Below are positions 28,545-40,370 of a stretch of DNA of 64,000 nt, piece by piece. Under the pieces are notes generated by a model. It searched no databases, was not told the DNA's origin, and saw only the letters and a program-made list of their open reading frames with translations. Each line of letters begins with the position of its first letter. Positions within the stretch are counted from its first letter, which is position 1. The position numbers and the translations under genes were made by a program. Origin of the DNA: Adiantum capillus-veneris (lineage: Eukaryota > Streptophyta > Polypodiopsida > Polypodiales > Pteridaceae); contig CM043959.1 in NCBI GenBank assembly GCA_014529385.2, positions 13,734,809 to 13,798,808 of the forward strand, given 5' to 3'.

Positions 28545-29250
28545 TGCTAGCGGGTCGCCACGACGGACGTCTGCAGCATACCTCTTTTGTACTAACATAA
28601 TGCATAATGTCAATATGCAAGGAAGCAACTCAGGGTGGGGCACGGAGACTTAATGAGAGTGTCAATCTCACCAAAGTGAACTAAAGGACTACTCGTTCTT
28701 ACAACAAAAACAAATCAACCACTTCCTAGTCAGACAATCAGTATGCATCCATTCTCAACACTCAACATAATCACGCCTTTTTGATATCCAAACGAATCCG
28801 GAATGTCACGAAACTTAAGGAGAGGTATCACAACACTTATGGGCTTAATCCTACCAAGTTTTGTCACCATCTGGGAAGGTACATAAATCACGATCCATCA
28901 CAGAAAATGTGCAGAAAATTGAAACAGAAGTACTTGGAAAGATCCACCTTAAGCATAGAAACACTTATCCATGGTCAAAACATAAAAAAAAAACCATTTT
29001 AACTCCCAAATCAATGCATTTAGCTCACAAACGGTACGTCGCGAACCACAACAGAATTGAAAATTATTACACTTAGATTGTAGAGCAAGAGACAAGGAAC
29101 GCAATTGGCTATTCGAAATAGAATTCTGATTACCCGTTCAGGAGAAAAGATGATTACAAGTTGTAGTCACAAGAAGCTTCCACAGTGCATGTTTTCTTTC
29201 CTCCTAGCTAATGATAATCCCCTCTTCAAAACTAAGGGTTTTGACTTTAA
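28545..29250 (-). repeat. Partial 5' LTR of G2
   Basis: Starts on the plus strand tgctagcgggtcgcc next to the PBS and resembles the first 40 bases of the block at 10825. Its upper boundary is not found, and the following sequence belongs to a different element (29364-30430). A decayed palindrome B copy lies inside (28881-28900). The upper limit given is approximate. Confidence 0.55.
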
Positions 29251-29363
29251 AAGTTAGGGGGCTTTCCCATGGCCATCCGGCCTCTTACAAGTGGTAGACT
29301 CAGAGAAATAAGAAAAGGGGTATGGTCTAATCTCATCATGATTACAACTCATCTTAGGCTGAA

Positions 29364-29837
29364 TTACAGGGTTTTTCTCCAAAAAAATAGTGTCCACCGG
29401 GTGTGCATACGCTTGTATGCGTCCATATCCACCAAAAAATTGTCTCTGCTTCTTTTGACCTTGGGGGCCTGATTGCGTCTTGAGGACTTCCTGTAGTGAT
29501 CAGTGTCAGCATCCCAGTTACCTTCCTCTTTAGTTTCAGTCTTTGTCTCTTCTTTGGCGACTACCCTTGCTACCCTTGGCCTCAACTGCCTTGCGTATCG
29601 ACCGAGAACTCTTGGTTTTGTGTTCCTCACACTCATCCTTCTTCTCCTTGAGTGACTGGAATGTTGAGAGTCTCTGGCCTCTTCAGCATTACTATGCTCC
29701 TCTTGAGCCTCAATCTCACTCTCAGGGTCCTTAGTATCAGACTCTCTTTCTCACACTTCAGGAATATGGTCGACACGTGTGGAATCAGTGCCCAACCGGG
29801 TTGACGGTTTGCGACCACGACTGACTTTGGGCGGCAT
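29364..29837 (-). pseudogene. N-terminal part of an unidentified retroelement ORF, one in-frame stop
   Basis: From an ATG at 29837 (MPPKVSRGRKPST) one frame runs to 29364 with a single TGA after about 27 codons. The product is rich in Arg, Glu and Lys (SRRRRMSVRN, YARQLRPRVARV). It lies a short distance behind a PBS and LTR, where a Gag start is expected, and an MPP-K/R start is common in plant Gag proteins. The rest of the gene is missing. The end of the fragment at about 29,260 is probably a truncation. Confidence 0.55.
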
Positions 29838-29900
29838 CTTTGTAGTAGCTGAGAATTCTAACTAGGAGATAGATTTGTCTGGTCGAAGAGTGATCAGCTC

Positions 29901-29918
29901 TAACCACCGTGATCGCCA
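29901..29918 (-). other. Putative PBS of a truncated LTR element
   Basis: The minus strand reads TGGCGATCACGGTGGTTA, three bases after the LTR end CCCATTCCA. The TGG start and the position fit a PBS. I do not assign the tRNA. Confidence 0.55.
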
Positions 29919-29921
29919 AAA

Positions 29922-30430
29922 TGGAATGGGAGCTGGTCTCTTCAAACGACTTATTCCAGTGTTAGAATTCAGAGCTACTGATTACCTCATTACTTCATAG
30001 AACTGAAACAGAGTACTGGACTGAAATAGAGAACTGAACTGGAATGATATATTGAAATGAAAGACACAATTGGAAGACTGGAAATAGTATTTGTAGAGTT
30101 AGATCATTAGCTCAAGGATAACCAATACAGTATACAATGGGTTTAAGCTCATATGAAGTCTGAGGATTGATTACAAGAGTAAATGAGTACAAGGTGAATC
30201 TAGAATCTAAGAGCTCGTAAACTAAAAGTGTTTAGAAAGCCAAAATCCAAAAAGCCAAGAAGCGAGGTTACAGTGTAGCGGGTCCTATTTATAGCTCTCA
30301 AGAGTTACTGCAGTAACTACCTACGATAATTACTGCCATTGTAACTGTTCCCGCTTCCTGCTGGTTGGCCTTCTAAGGGGTAGTTCCCGCCTGCTTGGAC
30401 TGTCCTCACCTTCTAGAGGTTCCCTAAACA
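29922..30430 (-). repeat. 5' LTR of the truncated element, with TATA box
   Basis: A block of about 509 bp. On the minus strand it would start TGTTTAGGGAACC (30430) and end CCCATTCCA (29922). A TATA box TATAAATA stands on the minus strand at 30286-30293, as expected for an LTR promoter reading towards the ORF at 29837. The upper boundary rests only on the TG and was not confirmed by a second copy. Confidence 0.55.
30286..30293 (-). promoter_or_regulatory. TATA box in the LTR
   Basis: TATAAATA on the minus strand within GAGCTATAAATAGGACCC, about 450 bp before the presumed ORF start. Confidence 0.5.
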
Positions 30431-31066
30431 GTTTGGCTTTGCTTGCTCCACCCCTCCCTGGAGCGCCACCTCCCTCCCACCACTCATCTCAATGGGAACA
30501 TGGAGGCCCAGTTCTTGTGGTGCCCTCATTTGCGAGTCACTTTCCTTGTTGGTTGTAGGTAGGTGAATCTACTGTGGTAGCGAATGTTGGCAATGGAAAG
30601 GGCTTGGCTCCCCATGCACCCTCGTGTGCATTTCTTTGGTGTGGTGGTGGACAAGTGACCTACTATGTGTGGTGCCTTTGTCGTTCATGATGGTGATGCT
30701 AATGTGGAACTTGGGAACCTTGTGGCTTCGTCGTGGCTCTGTAGATTCTTCTTACATAAATCTTGTGCTCTCTTTTTACTTGTATGGGTATTGTAGTATC
30801 TATGTGAGAGAGCCTATTTGTGGGGTCCTTTTACATCTTCTAGCTCATCATGGCATATCGCATGCATGAAGTTTAAGTTGGCTTGTAAGCTTCCCAAGTT
30901 GCGGCTCCTTGTAAAAGCCCAAACCTCTATAATTTCTTTCTGTTTAATCTCAATTAGCTCATAATGAGCATTGCAAAATAACATTAAAAAATTAAAGTGA
31001 GATCCATTAAGTGGGTTCAATTTTTAACTCATTTGGAGGTTCGATTGAGTACAGCTATGTGATGTT

Positions 31067-31170
<104 letters not shown>

Positions 31171-33708
31171 ACATCTTTGCCTACCTTGCCAGTTCACCTC
31201 CCGGCTCACCATGTCTCATCAACTTTATGGCACATGCCCTTGATGCTTACATTCACTTTACATCTGCAGTTCCCTTTACATTCCCTTTACGCCCAGCCAG
31301 CCAGTACCTTGTGAGGCTTTGCATGATTGAGCATTAATGAAGTCATCACGGGCAGATCAAAGTTGTAGGTTGGATAGTAGAGAAACAGGGGCAGGTTTGA
31401 GAGCATGTGATGGGGGGTTGAGACTCTAGAGCTCGAGCAAGGTACTTTTGAGAGGGAGTGGAAGCAACAGGCCTCTCTCTCAAGGATCCTATGTGGCGCA
31501 CTAGTGGTGAGAAAGGAGGCAAGTGGCTCCACATGGATTGGCGAGCCCTTTTGTTTTGCAAGGTAGTTTCCTACATCCATTATGGTTGTAAAGCATGTGT
31601 AGCCACGTGGATGCAAGACCTGCTTTTTTATACACTATATAGATGATTAGAAATTTGTTACTTGTTTAAATCCACCTAGATTTTTGGAAGACTTATCTTA
31701 CGAGTGGATACACCCGTCACCTCCGCAAGCGGTGTCATCAATGATGACAAAATAAGAATCACTTCAAGCCACACCTTGTACTATGTGCATTCCAACAGAC
31801 AAAAGTTAAAGTCACAAAAAGAGCAACCATCCAAGTGTAGTGTTTTTTTTTTCTTGTGTATAGAAATGATATACATTTTCTCATGTCATCAACGTACATT
31901 TAATTTTCATTCAATAGACTACATGCATAAAGCACATCAAACAGCACATTTGGAGAGAAACCCTTGCTATATATTCTTAAAACTAGCTGATAGGTGCATT
32001 GTGGTGTATCTTGGCCCTACCCTTGTTGAGCATATCTCTCAAACAATGGAGTCAAGGAGATGGCATTTTAGATAGTAAGAATAGCCAATTGTTAGTTAAA
32101 CATTTAGAATTCACTTCAAAGCCAAAAACTTGAAGTAATTATCTAAAAGTGCTAAGACTGATGTTGGGGATAAGGATTAGAATTAGGGGGGGTTCATACC
32201 TCTAATACAATGTTTATCCGCCCTACTCCTATGAAAAAAAGCAAAAACATCACAAGATGTCAAAACCAATATAATTTTGCTCTATGACTTAGTGAATACC
32301 CCTTCCCCTCATCCAAGGGCCCAAGACCTTATCCCACTAGACCGTGCCTAGGGGCCTCCATCCCCCCCTTAGTCCTACCCTTGTCTTGACACTCGTTCAC
32401 TCAATCACAGGACAACCAACATGACCTCATGAAAATGGTATTTGAGACAATATGTCTGCCATAAAGACAACAACAATGCCACCCCTCAAACAAAATCTAG
32501 CAAACATGTGGATTAGCCAACAACAACATGGGTATCCCACAAAACACTTCACCCTCCCACCGAACCATTTCCTAAATACACATTCTCAAGGTAGTATTAT
32601 GATACTAGAAAAATAGGATTCCAATCAAGTCAACCAAGGAATATATTTTGAGCATTTAAAAGCAGCATGCAAACTGTTGCATACCATTGCGAGTGTACAT
32701 TTATCAAGTCGTTCTCACCTTTTTTTTAATTTAAAAATAATAACTTTTTTTCTTTTGTATTGTTAAAGTTTTCTGGCTATCTTTCAAGCAATCACATATA
32801 CTCTCCAAGCATATCCTTGTCCTCGTCCTAGGACTTGGATATTTTGTCTCCACCAACACACCTGGAGGCAATGCCTTTACACAATTTTCAATTCTTATTT
32901 TTGTTTATCTTGGTTGGAAAAGGCTTACAAATCAATCTACCTCAAGTTCTTTTCAGATAAACATTTTGAGAAGTAGAGCAAAGGTCCAACTGATGAGGAG
33001 AATTGCGAGATAGCCCATTTAGATTCCTAACCTTTCCAAGGTTCTTTCTTACTAAACACTTAGAAGAGTTCCTTAATTAAATGGTATCTTCCTTACTTAT
33101 CCAATCCCTTCTTGGATCCATTTTCCCTCCTCTTTTTCAAATTGGCATCAAGCCTACTTGGACTAGGCCGATTTGTTGACGCATCCACGGGTCCTCTCAC
33201 TTGGTTGGGACTCACTCCCATCCAATCCCAATTCCATGGCCTTGAATGAATCCGAGATCAAAATATAGACCAATGGTTATTAGCCATAGCCAAAAGGGAC
33301 CATCCCTCGTTGCATCCCATAGACAAACACAAGAGTCGACCTTTTCCAAACATCTAAGACAAATTTCACATTTAAAATTTCTATGTTATGTTAGGGCTGT
33401 CCACGTCAAATCTTCTCGGCAAATTTTTTTAATCATAGTTGAAATTTAGATTAGGTTTATTGAGTTATAATTCCTTAGATCCTATTTCTTTTAATGACTA
33501 CTCAAACAAGATCTTGAGAAAATAATGAGTTTCTTGGGAGTTTAAGGTTTTTGTCTTGACATAAATTTCAATTTAACCTCATTTTGGACAAATCCTATTT
33601 GTTTTCTTTGCATCATTTGTCATCCATGGGGAATCTCCGTGAGATCGATGGGAATTTTTTGTTCAAGCAACACAATCGTCACTTCTGTGAAGCTATCCCC
33701 TTACTAAA

Positions 33709-33727
33709 CCCCCCCCCCCCCCCCCCC
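33709..33727. repeat. Poly-C run of 19
   Basis: Homopolymer, exact length likely uncertain in any assembly. Confidence 0.9.
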
Positions 33728-36324
33728 TCGTAACTACATTACAGACTTGAAAGTAGAAAACTTGAAATGAACAATGCATATGCTCTCTACGTTGACCTTT
33801 GCTTTGGTGTTAACCATGGGTTGTAGACACAAATCTTTAGAATGAATAAACTTGTAATATTAAGGCAAATAATCTTATAACTTCCCTGGATTGATTACGC
33901 AAGACTAAATGATTGTTTATACAAGAGTAGAATCCTTTGATGAGGGGTATTGTAAGAATAAAATGCAAAATTCCTCAAAGTGGACATGCTCGTGTAGTGA
34001 GAAATGTTCATGCAATGGAATATGAATGATTAGCAAGCTCTTCTATAAGGTAGGATTTAAGCTTACTTCTGCTACTCTGAGGAGGATTAATCATGTAGCT
34101 AAGAGAGTCTTAGCAATTTGGATTTTCCAATTGACAAGAGGAGAGACGATCTTTCTTGGAATGGGAAACTCCTTTGATTATGATAAATTTGCCCTTTAAA
34201 ACTCAAATTTCTCATGAGAGAGTTAGATATTAACTTAGTATTTCTCTAAAAATCTTACACATGCATACTTTATAAAGAGGAAAAAAAAAGAGTCTATTTC
34301 TTCATTTAACTTGAATGCATAATCAAGAAAAAAAATGTGTGCCTTTCATGAGAGCATTTCTTTTGGAGAAATTATAATGTCTCTTTTGGAAAATTAAAGA
34401 TAGTTCCAAAAAATTTAGTACTTAATTGCCTTTGCTTGATAGCATTTATCTTCATTAAGTAATTTAGATAAGAGATAAATAGTAACTTAAAATCGATAAG
34501 AAATTGTTGTGGGGGGGTTTATGGATAAGTATAGATATTATTCACCATTCATTGTGCATATTATTCACCTATGGATAAAGAAAGTGCTTTCTACTCTCTC
34601 TAGATCATATTAGCGTAGTACTCTAAAGAACTTAAAATAACATCGTAGTTAGTGGTTAGCATCGTTGTTAGTTATTAAAAAAAAAACTAATACTTTGTTT
34701 TCTAAGTAGTTGAAAAGCTTGCTTATGGAAACATGAGACCTTGAGCATGAGTTAACTTAGAATGAAAAGTAACCCAATTTTGTTTTAGATGTGCAATAGC
34801 GTGAAAATGATGACAAGAAAACATTACCGTGTGTATGTATGTCAGAGTCTTCTTTTTGCTTTGAGAGAGTATTGAAGAAGCTTGTTGACATAATCGGCTC
34901 TCTTCCTCTTCACCTTCACTTGAAGACCACCAATTGTGTTACTTGAAATCAGACAAAAGAAAGAGACAAGGAAGATTCAAGAAGGAAGATTCAAGTTATG
35001 GAGAGCTTGAGGTTTAAAAGAGAAGAGAGGGAGAACAACAAGAAGAAGATCAAGTTATGATAAACTTGATTAAGGTTTTGATTAAGGCTTCTCTTGGAGA
35101 GGTGTGTGTGTAGGTGGATTAGCTATGGCTTTTTCAAGCTTACTCTCAAGTTTTGACCTTCAAAAATGAAGGAAAGAAGTGTTGAACGAGTAGAGAAGGC
35201 CTCATTTTATGCTAATAATTTATAAGAGCTTTCACCAATCTAGAAATATTATCTTTAAACAAGTTATTTTTTTACTTATCTTGATAACTTATCGTGCTTT
35301 TCAAAACTTTTTCAACAAGTTACTTATTCACCTTATCCTTATTTTCTCTTTCTTTTTCCTTGGACTAGTTTTCTTCAAAAATAAAAAGGTAATTTTTCAT
35401 GCATTGGTAATGCCCATGTCCCCATGGTATAAACCAAACTGTCTCGTGAGTAAACTTTGGTGCTTTGATTTAGCTCAAACCTTCTTTTTTCTATTTCATG
35501 AGTAAACTGTAATGCTTTGATTTAGCCCAACATTACCCAAATTTACCCGAGTTTTTTTTCCTGTTTTTGAAATTGGATGGCGTTGGTCAAGAGTAAGGGC
35601 TATGAGGAGGCCCTTACAAAAAAAGCATTCATGGTTCTCTATGAGTGTGTAGTGCAGTCCCACCTCTCGTCCTTCTTGTATTTGAGCTTGTAAATACGTA
35701 ATTTAGGGGTTTTCTTTTGAAATATGTGCAAGGGTTTCAAAATAAGGGCTCTTAAATCTTTTTGAAATGGGAATAAGGTTGAATTGATGGAGGAATATCA
35801 AGTTTTCTAATCAACATCTTGAAGCTTTAATTGCACAATTTGAGGAGAGTTGCACAAAGATTATGAAAAAGGTAAAGGATTTGAATGAATTTAATGCTTG
35901 TGTGAGGGTTCAACTTTCATAAATATACTTTAATTGTTTACCATTATTCTTTTAGGTAAACATGGGCTCGTAAATTTGTGCTTTTTTCATCAATAACTCG
36001 GTCATAATTGCAACCAAAATTAGAAAGAGAGTTTGTGATTTCTCTATCATCAACGCTCTAAGGTTATATTGAAATCATAATTACAAAGAGGGTTGGTCAA
36101 CAACATAAATTTTTTTTCACAAAGTGATTAAGAATTTCAATTTGCACCTTGCCGGATAGACCTCAATTTTTTTGCTAGTGGCCTCCACTGACATACTACC
36201 ACTGCTACAAAAGCACACCAAATATCATTTCCTCATTTCAATATCTTGGGGGTTGAAAAGCTATTCACACACATCAAGTTGCCACTTTATCCATACAAAA
36301 TTGAAAGTTTCAATGTTCACTCTA

Positions 36325-36810
36325 TTAGGGTTATGAAATCTCTCTAGATTCATCTAATCAGTCCTTGTGTCTCCCAGGGACATGTGCTAGGGAGTGAGGA
36401 CTATTTTATGGCTGTGCCCGATGAATGTGAGGCAATTTCTCATGTTGAAACATTCCAACTATGTTTTGCTCAGGGTTTTGGATTGGTTCCATGGCCATGT
36501 AGGCTCCTCTTGCCTCAAGGTAGATTTTCCTCTTGTAATCCATTTCCTTCCGAGGTTCCTAGTGACTCGTAGCCCCATCTTTTGATGCTCTTTCTCGTTT
36601 ATGGGATTTTTCTCAGTCATGGATCTAGAGGGTTGGGTTGGGTAGCCTTGTTATTTCCCTATATAGGGATCTAGGAGGGTCACCTCTTATGTAGTACAGT
36701 ACAACTCTCAGAGTTACAACAGATCAGCCTTGCAGAATGGTCTGATATTTTTGCAGCACATCAACAACCTAGTATTTTTCTCGTTTGATCGGTAGTAGAA
36801 AACTTTTTGA
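36325..36810 (+). repeat. First LTR copy, 3' truncated
   Basis: Matches the LTR at 38143 over blocks such as gtgctagggagtgaggac, ccatgtaggctcctcttgcct and tgttatttccctatat. It stops near 36810, where internal-region sequence begins. It has diverged considerably from the other two. Confidence 0.7.
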
Positions 36811-38491
36811 TTCTAATTCTTGGTTTCCTTGCCCATTTCTTGTGGCTTTGGATGGTGTGTTTTATCCTATAGTACAGTAAGTATCTTGATAGATGTTCTT
36901 TTTTAGCCACTTAATGGTCGTTTCACCTTTTTGACTTTTGGTGTGATTGTTGCTCTTCCTAGTGCATCCAAGCAATAGTTCTTATGCCTTGTCTTCCATA
37001 TTGATCTATGGAAGACACTCCTACTTCTCTTATTGTTTTGTATAGGTGGATAGTGGTCCTTCTTGAACTAGGAACCAATTACAATTAGCCACAACATTCT
37101 TCAAAGTAAGGAGATGTTCTTCTCAATTCTCCCAGTTCTGGTTCTAAGTTCCACATGTATATTTTCTTTTGGATTCACCTACCTCAGGTGATCCAATTAC
37201 ATAGGTAGAGATTGTTGGAGAGTTATGGCAATTATCCATTGTCCAAGTGTTCTCCCTTCAAGCGAGAGTGCAAAACCAGCTTGAGAGTCAATTTCTAGGC
37301 CTACTTGCTTTAGTTTTGGTGGCTCCATGAGAAACAAACAAGATTGATAGTCTATTTGGTGGCTTTCTATAGCACATTATTCTTCTCTTGTAGGGCTTGG
37401 ATGCAGGGTCTCTAGATCTTGCCATATTAGCTTCAGTCTCAATGTTGATGTGTATTCCTTTTTGTTATGGATATATGTTCTCAAATTCATGTTAAAAGTG
37501 AGGTGACATTCTCTTGAGATGTGTTGCAGATAGATGAAGATTACTAGCAATTTTTGCTCTAATTTTGATGAAGTTCTTTCAAATACAGTTTGCAACTCAT
37601 CATTCTATATGGTGGTTGGTGCAGTTCCTTGGTACTTCATCATTGGACAATTGCTTTCCCAATAGCTCAGGTCATCCCCTTCTTTGGACTTCTGGTAGTA
37701 CCTCGGAGATTCTAGTATGTGGTATGTGATAGGAGGTGCATGTCTGGGATTTTTGACTCTTTAATCAAGGGTGGTGGAGCACTTGAGAGTTGGGGGCATG
37801 ATCCGGATACGAATAGTCCATGCCTTTACTCTCAATTTTGATGCATTTTCTTAGGGAAGATCAATAGCAATCAGTATCTTTTGTAGATGCTAGTTGTACA
37901 ACTTGTGAGTTGGTTGAGTTGAGGAGATTCTTGTCAAAGGTTGATTTACTTTTAGCAAGCAAACAACATTTTACTTCCTGGACGTCTGTCAAGGGTAGTG
38001 GTTGGATAGTACTACGATCGTGTATTGTTTGACCTCGGAGTTATGTACCATATATGCTTGTTCACAAAACCCTCTCTTTATAGTTACAGATTGCTCTCTG
38101 TAGCTTCATGGTCCGTCTTCCTTTCTAGGAGCTGAGAGGGGGTGTTAGAGTTATGGCATCTCTCTGCATATTTCCAGTTGGTCCCAATGACTCCCATAGA
38201 CATGTGTTAGGGAGTGAGGATTGTTTTGTGGTTGTGCCTGCCAAGTCTAAAGCAATTTTCTTAGGTGGGGACATTCTATTTATGTTTGGTTCAAGGTTTT
38301 GGCTCAGTTATGGCCACATAGGCTCCTCTTGCCTCCGGGTAGGTTTCTCCTTCACATGACATTGTCTTCCTAGGGCCCTAGGGGTCAGTAGCCCCATCTT
38401 CTAATGCTCTTTCCCACTTATGGGATTTTTCCTCAGTCGTGGAGCTAGAGATCTGAGTCAGATAGCCTTGTTATTTCCCTATGTAGAGAGT

Positions 38492-38512
38492 GGGGGGGGG
38501 GGGGGGGGGGGG
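38492..38512. repeat. Poly-G run of 21
   Basis: Homopolymer within the LTR. The sister LTRs have no such run at this site, so it is a local expansion or an assembly artefact. Confidence 0.9.
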
Positions 38513-39106
38513 AGTTCACCTCTTGACCAATGTAGTACAACCATAAGAAGGACGCTCCTTGGGTGCCCCAGGGAGCTTGCGGAAAATCAACCCTAGATAT
38601 CAATCTGGCATTTTTTTAGCAGATCAACAATCTAGAATTTTGCTCAATAGATCAACATCCCTAGCATTTTTTCCTAGCATCCCTTAGCATTTTTGGTGGG
38701 TAGACATGGTAGAGTTTGTTGCAGATGGTAGGCATTATGTGCAAGCATGCAGATCAGCCCCAACATTTTTCATGGGCAGTAGTGGCATTGCTTGGAGATT
38801 ATCTGCACGGTGTAGTGCATCCTTACGGAAGCCTTACACAAGCATTGTGATAATGTAGTGGTAGGGTTTCTCATCCAAGATCAAGATCTAGATTTAGATC
38901 TAGCCAAGAGGAGATGCAACGGATCTATGTTCTTAAAGCATGTTGGAGGTGGTACCCATATTGAGGCCATGCCAGTGGTCTTATGTACAGGAGCACATGG
39001 CAAAGCAGTTGGTAGGTGTGTGTACCTTGGGTCTATCCAATTGTGCATGTCAAGACCTCCTTGGTCACTTGTATGAGCAGTTTGTTAATGGAGAGCCTTT
39101 CCCACA

Positions 39107-39108
<2 letters not shown>

Positions 39109-39187
<79 letters not shown>
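39109..39187. repeat. (CT)n microsatellite in the LTR, about 79 bp
   Basis: Pure CT dinucleotides. The 3' LTR is truncated before this point, so it cannot be compared. Confidence 0.97.
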
Positions 39188-39189
<2 letters not shown>

Positions 39190-39357
39190 GAGATGTCATG
39201 TCTCTTTCTACCTTAGTAATCTCTCTTTTCCGTAAGTGCCTTGGTCATGTATATGGCATTGCAGGTGTTCTAGATCAGAGTCAAGGTATCCACCAAATCA
39301 TGAGCCAATTCTCTTCTTCATTGCATCTTCCAATGCCACCCTTGACATGATATTAGA

Positions 39358-39378
39358 GCCATAGGTGACAAGACCACC
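39358..39378 (+). other. PBS of the Copia element (Met type)
   Basis: tgatattagagccatagg right after the LTR end. It fits TGGTATCAGAGC with two differences. Confidence 0.75.
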
Positions 39379-40212
39379 TTGGATGCTCCAATTTGGTTGA
39401 TCGATGCCGTTTTGGAACTGATTGAGAGAAAGAAACTTGTTGTTTTGCTTGTTTTTTCTCTAGTGTAGGGCTGAATTAGGTATGCCGAGGCTATGGATCC
39501 TCGCCTACAACCTCCACATCTCTACCCTTGTTTACCTCAACCTCTCTTCATCAAGGGGAACCCAATGGATTTTTCATGATGTGTAGCAGTGCTGGATTGG
39601 TTTGTTTTTTCTAGATGGAGTCTTATCTTTTACCTTCCCGCAAGGGAAGCAAGCATGCAATTGTTGGATCCAAAGGGGGAGCTGTTCGTTTTGACCTTCT
39701 TCTTTAGAGAGAAGTGTTTGGAACGTAGTAGAATCTTCTTCAACACTTTTGGAGCAGGTTTTTATGATTGTGTTCTCTTTTTGAGGAGATGGATTGATAG
39801 ATTTGCTATGCCTTTTGCAAATGCACGTTTTTCTAGAAATTGTCTATGGAGCTACCTATCCAATGTGTAGCAGGTTGATGATTTGATTGCACTTTTGTAC
39901 TAGATTGTGGATAATGCATGACAGAGGGGGATCTTTTAACTTCTAGAAGCAAAGGATGTTTGATCATTTTTATTTTTTTTTCCATCTAAGTATGGAAGTT
40001 CTAGTTACAGCTTCAGTTGACCCTTGTTCATCTAGTATACACCATTCAAATGCATTTTTTAGTGCATGTGTTGGAGGTAGCTTTGGCAAGAAGAGGATAC
40101 TTTTATCTCTAGAACCACTTCTTGTTTGATCATTCAAACCTCTATCAATGAGGTGTAGATGTGGATCATGCGGTACCAGATACTTAGCCAACAACAATTC
40201 AAGGATGTTTTG

Positions 40213-40370
40213 TGGGAGTGTGGACTAATCCTATCTCCATGTTCTCTCTTCATCGATGGTAGTGTGGACGTACAAATTTGGCCATTTCTATGGGAGTGTG
40301 GACTACTCCTATTTCCATGTTCTCTCTTCACCCAATGGTAGTGTGGACCTGCAGATTTGGCCATTTCTTT
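40213..40370. repeat. 79-bp unit repeated twice
   Basis: The unit starting gggagtgtggact, with tccatgttctctcttca inside, occurs at 40213 and 40292 with about ten differences. Confidence 0.85.

Larger units (their letters stand above)
38143..39357 (+). repeat. Central (5') LTR of the Copia element
   Basis: 1,215 bp from tgttagag (38143, after the PPT gctgagaggggg) to cccttgaca (39357). It contains a poly-G run (38492-38512) and, near its end, a long CT microsatellite (39109-39187). Confidence 0.8.
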
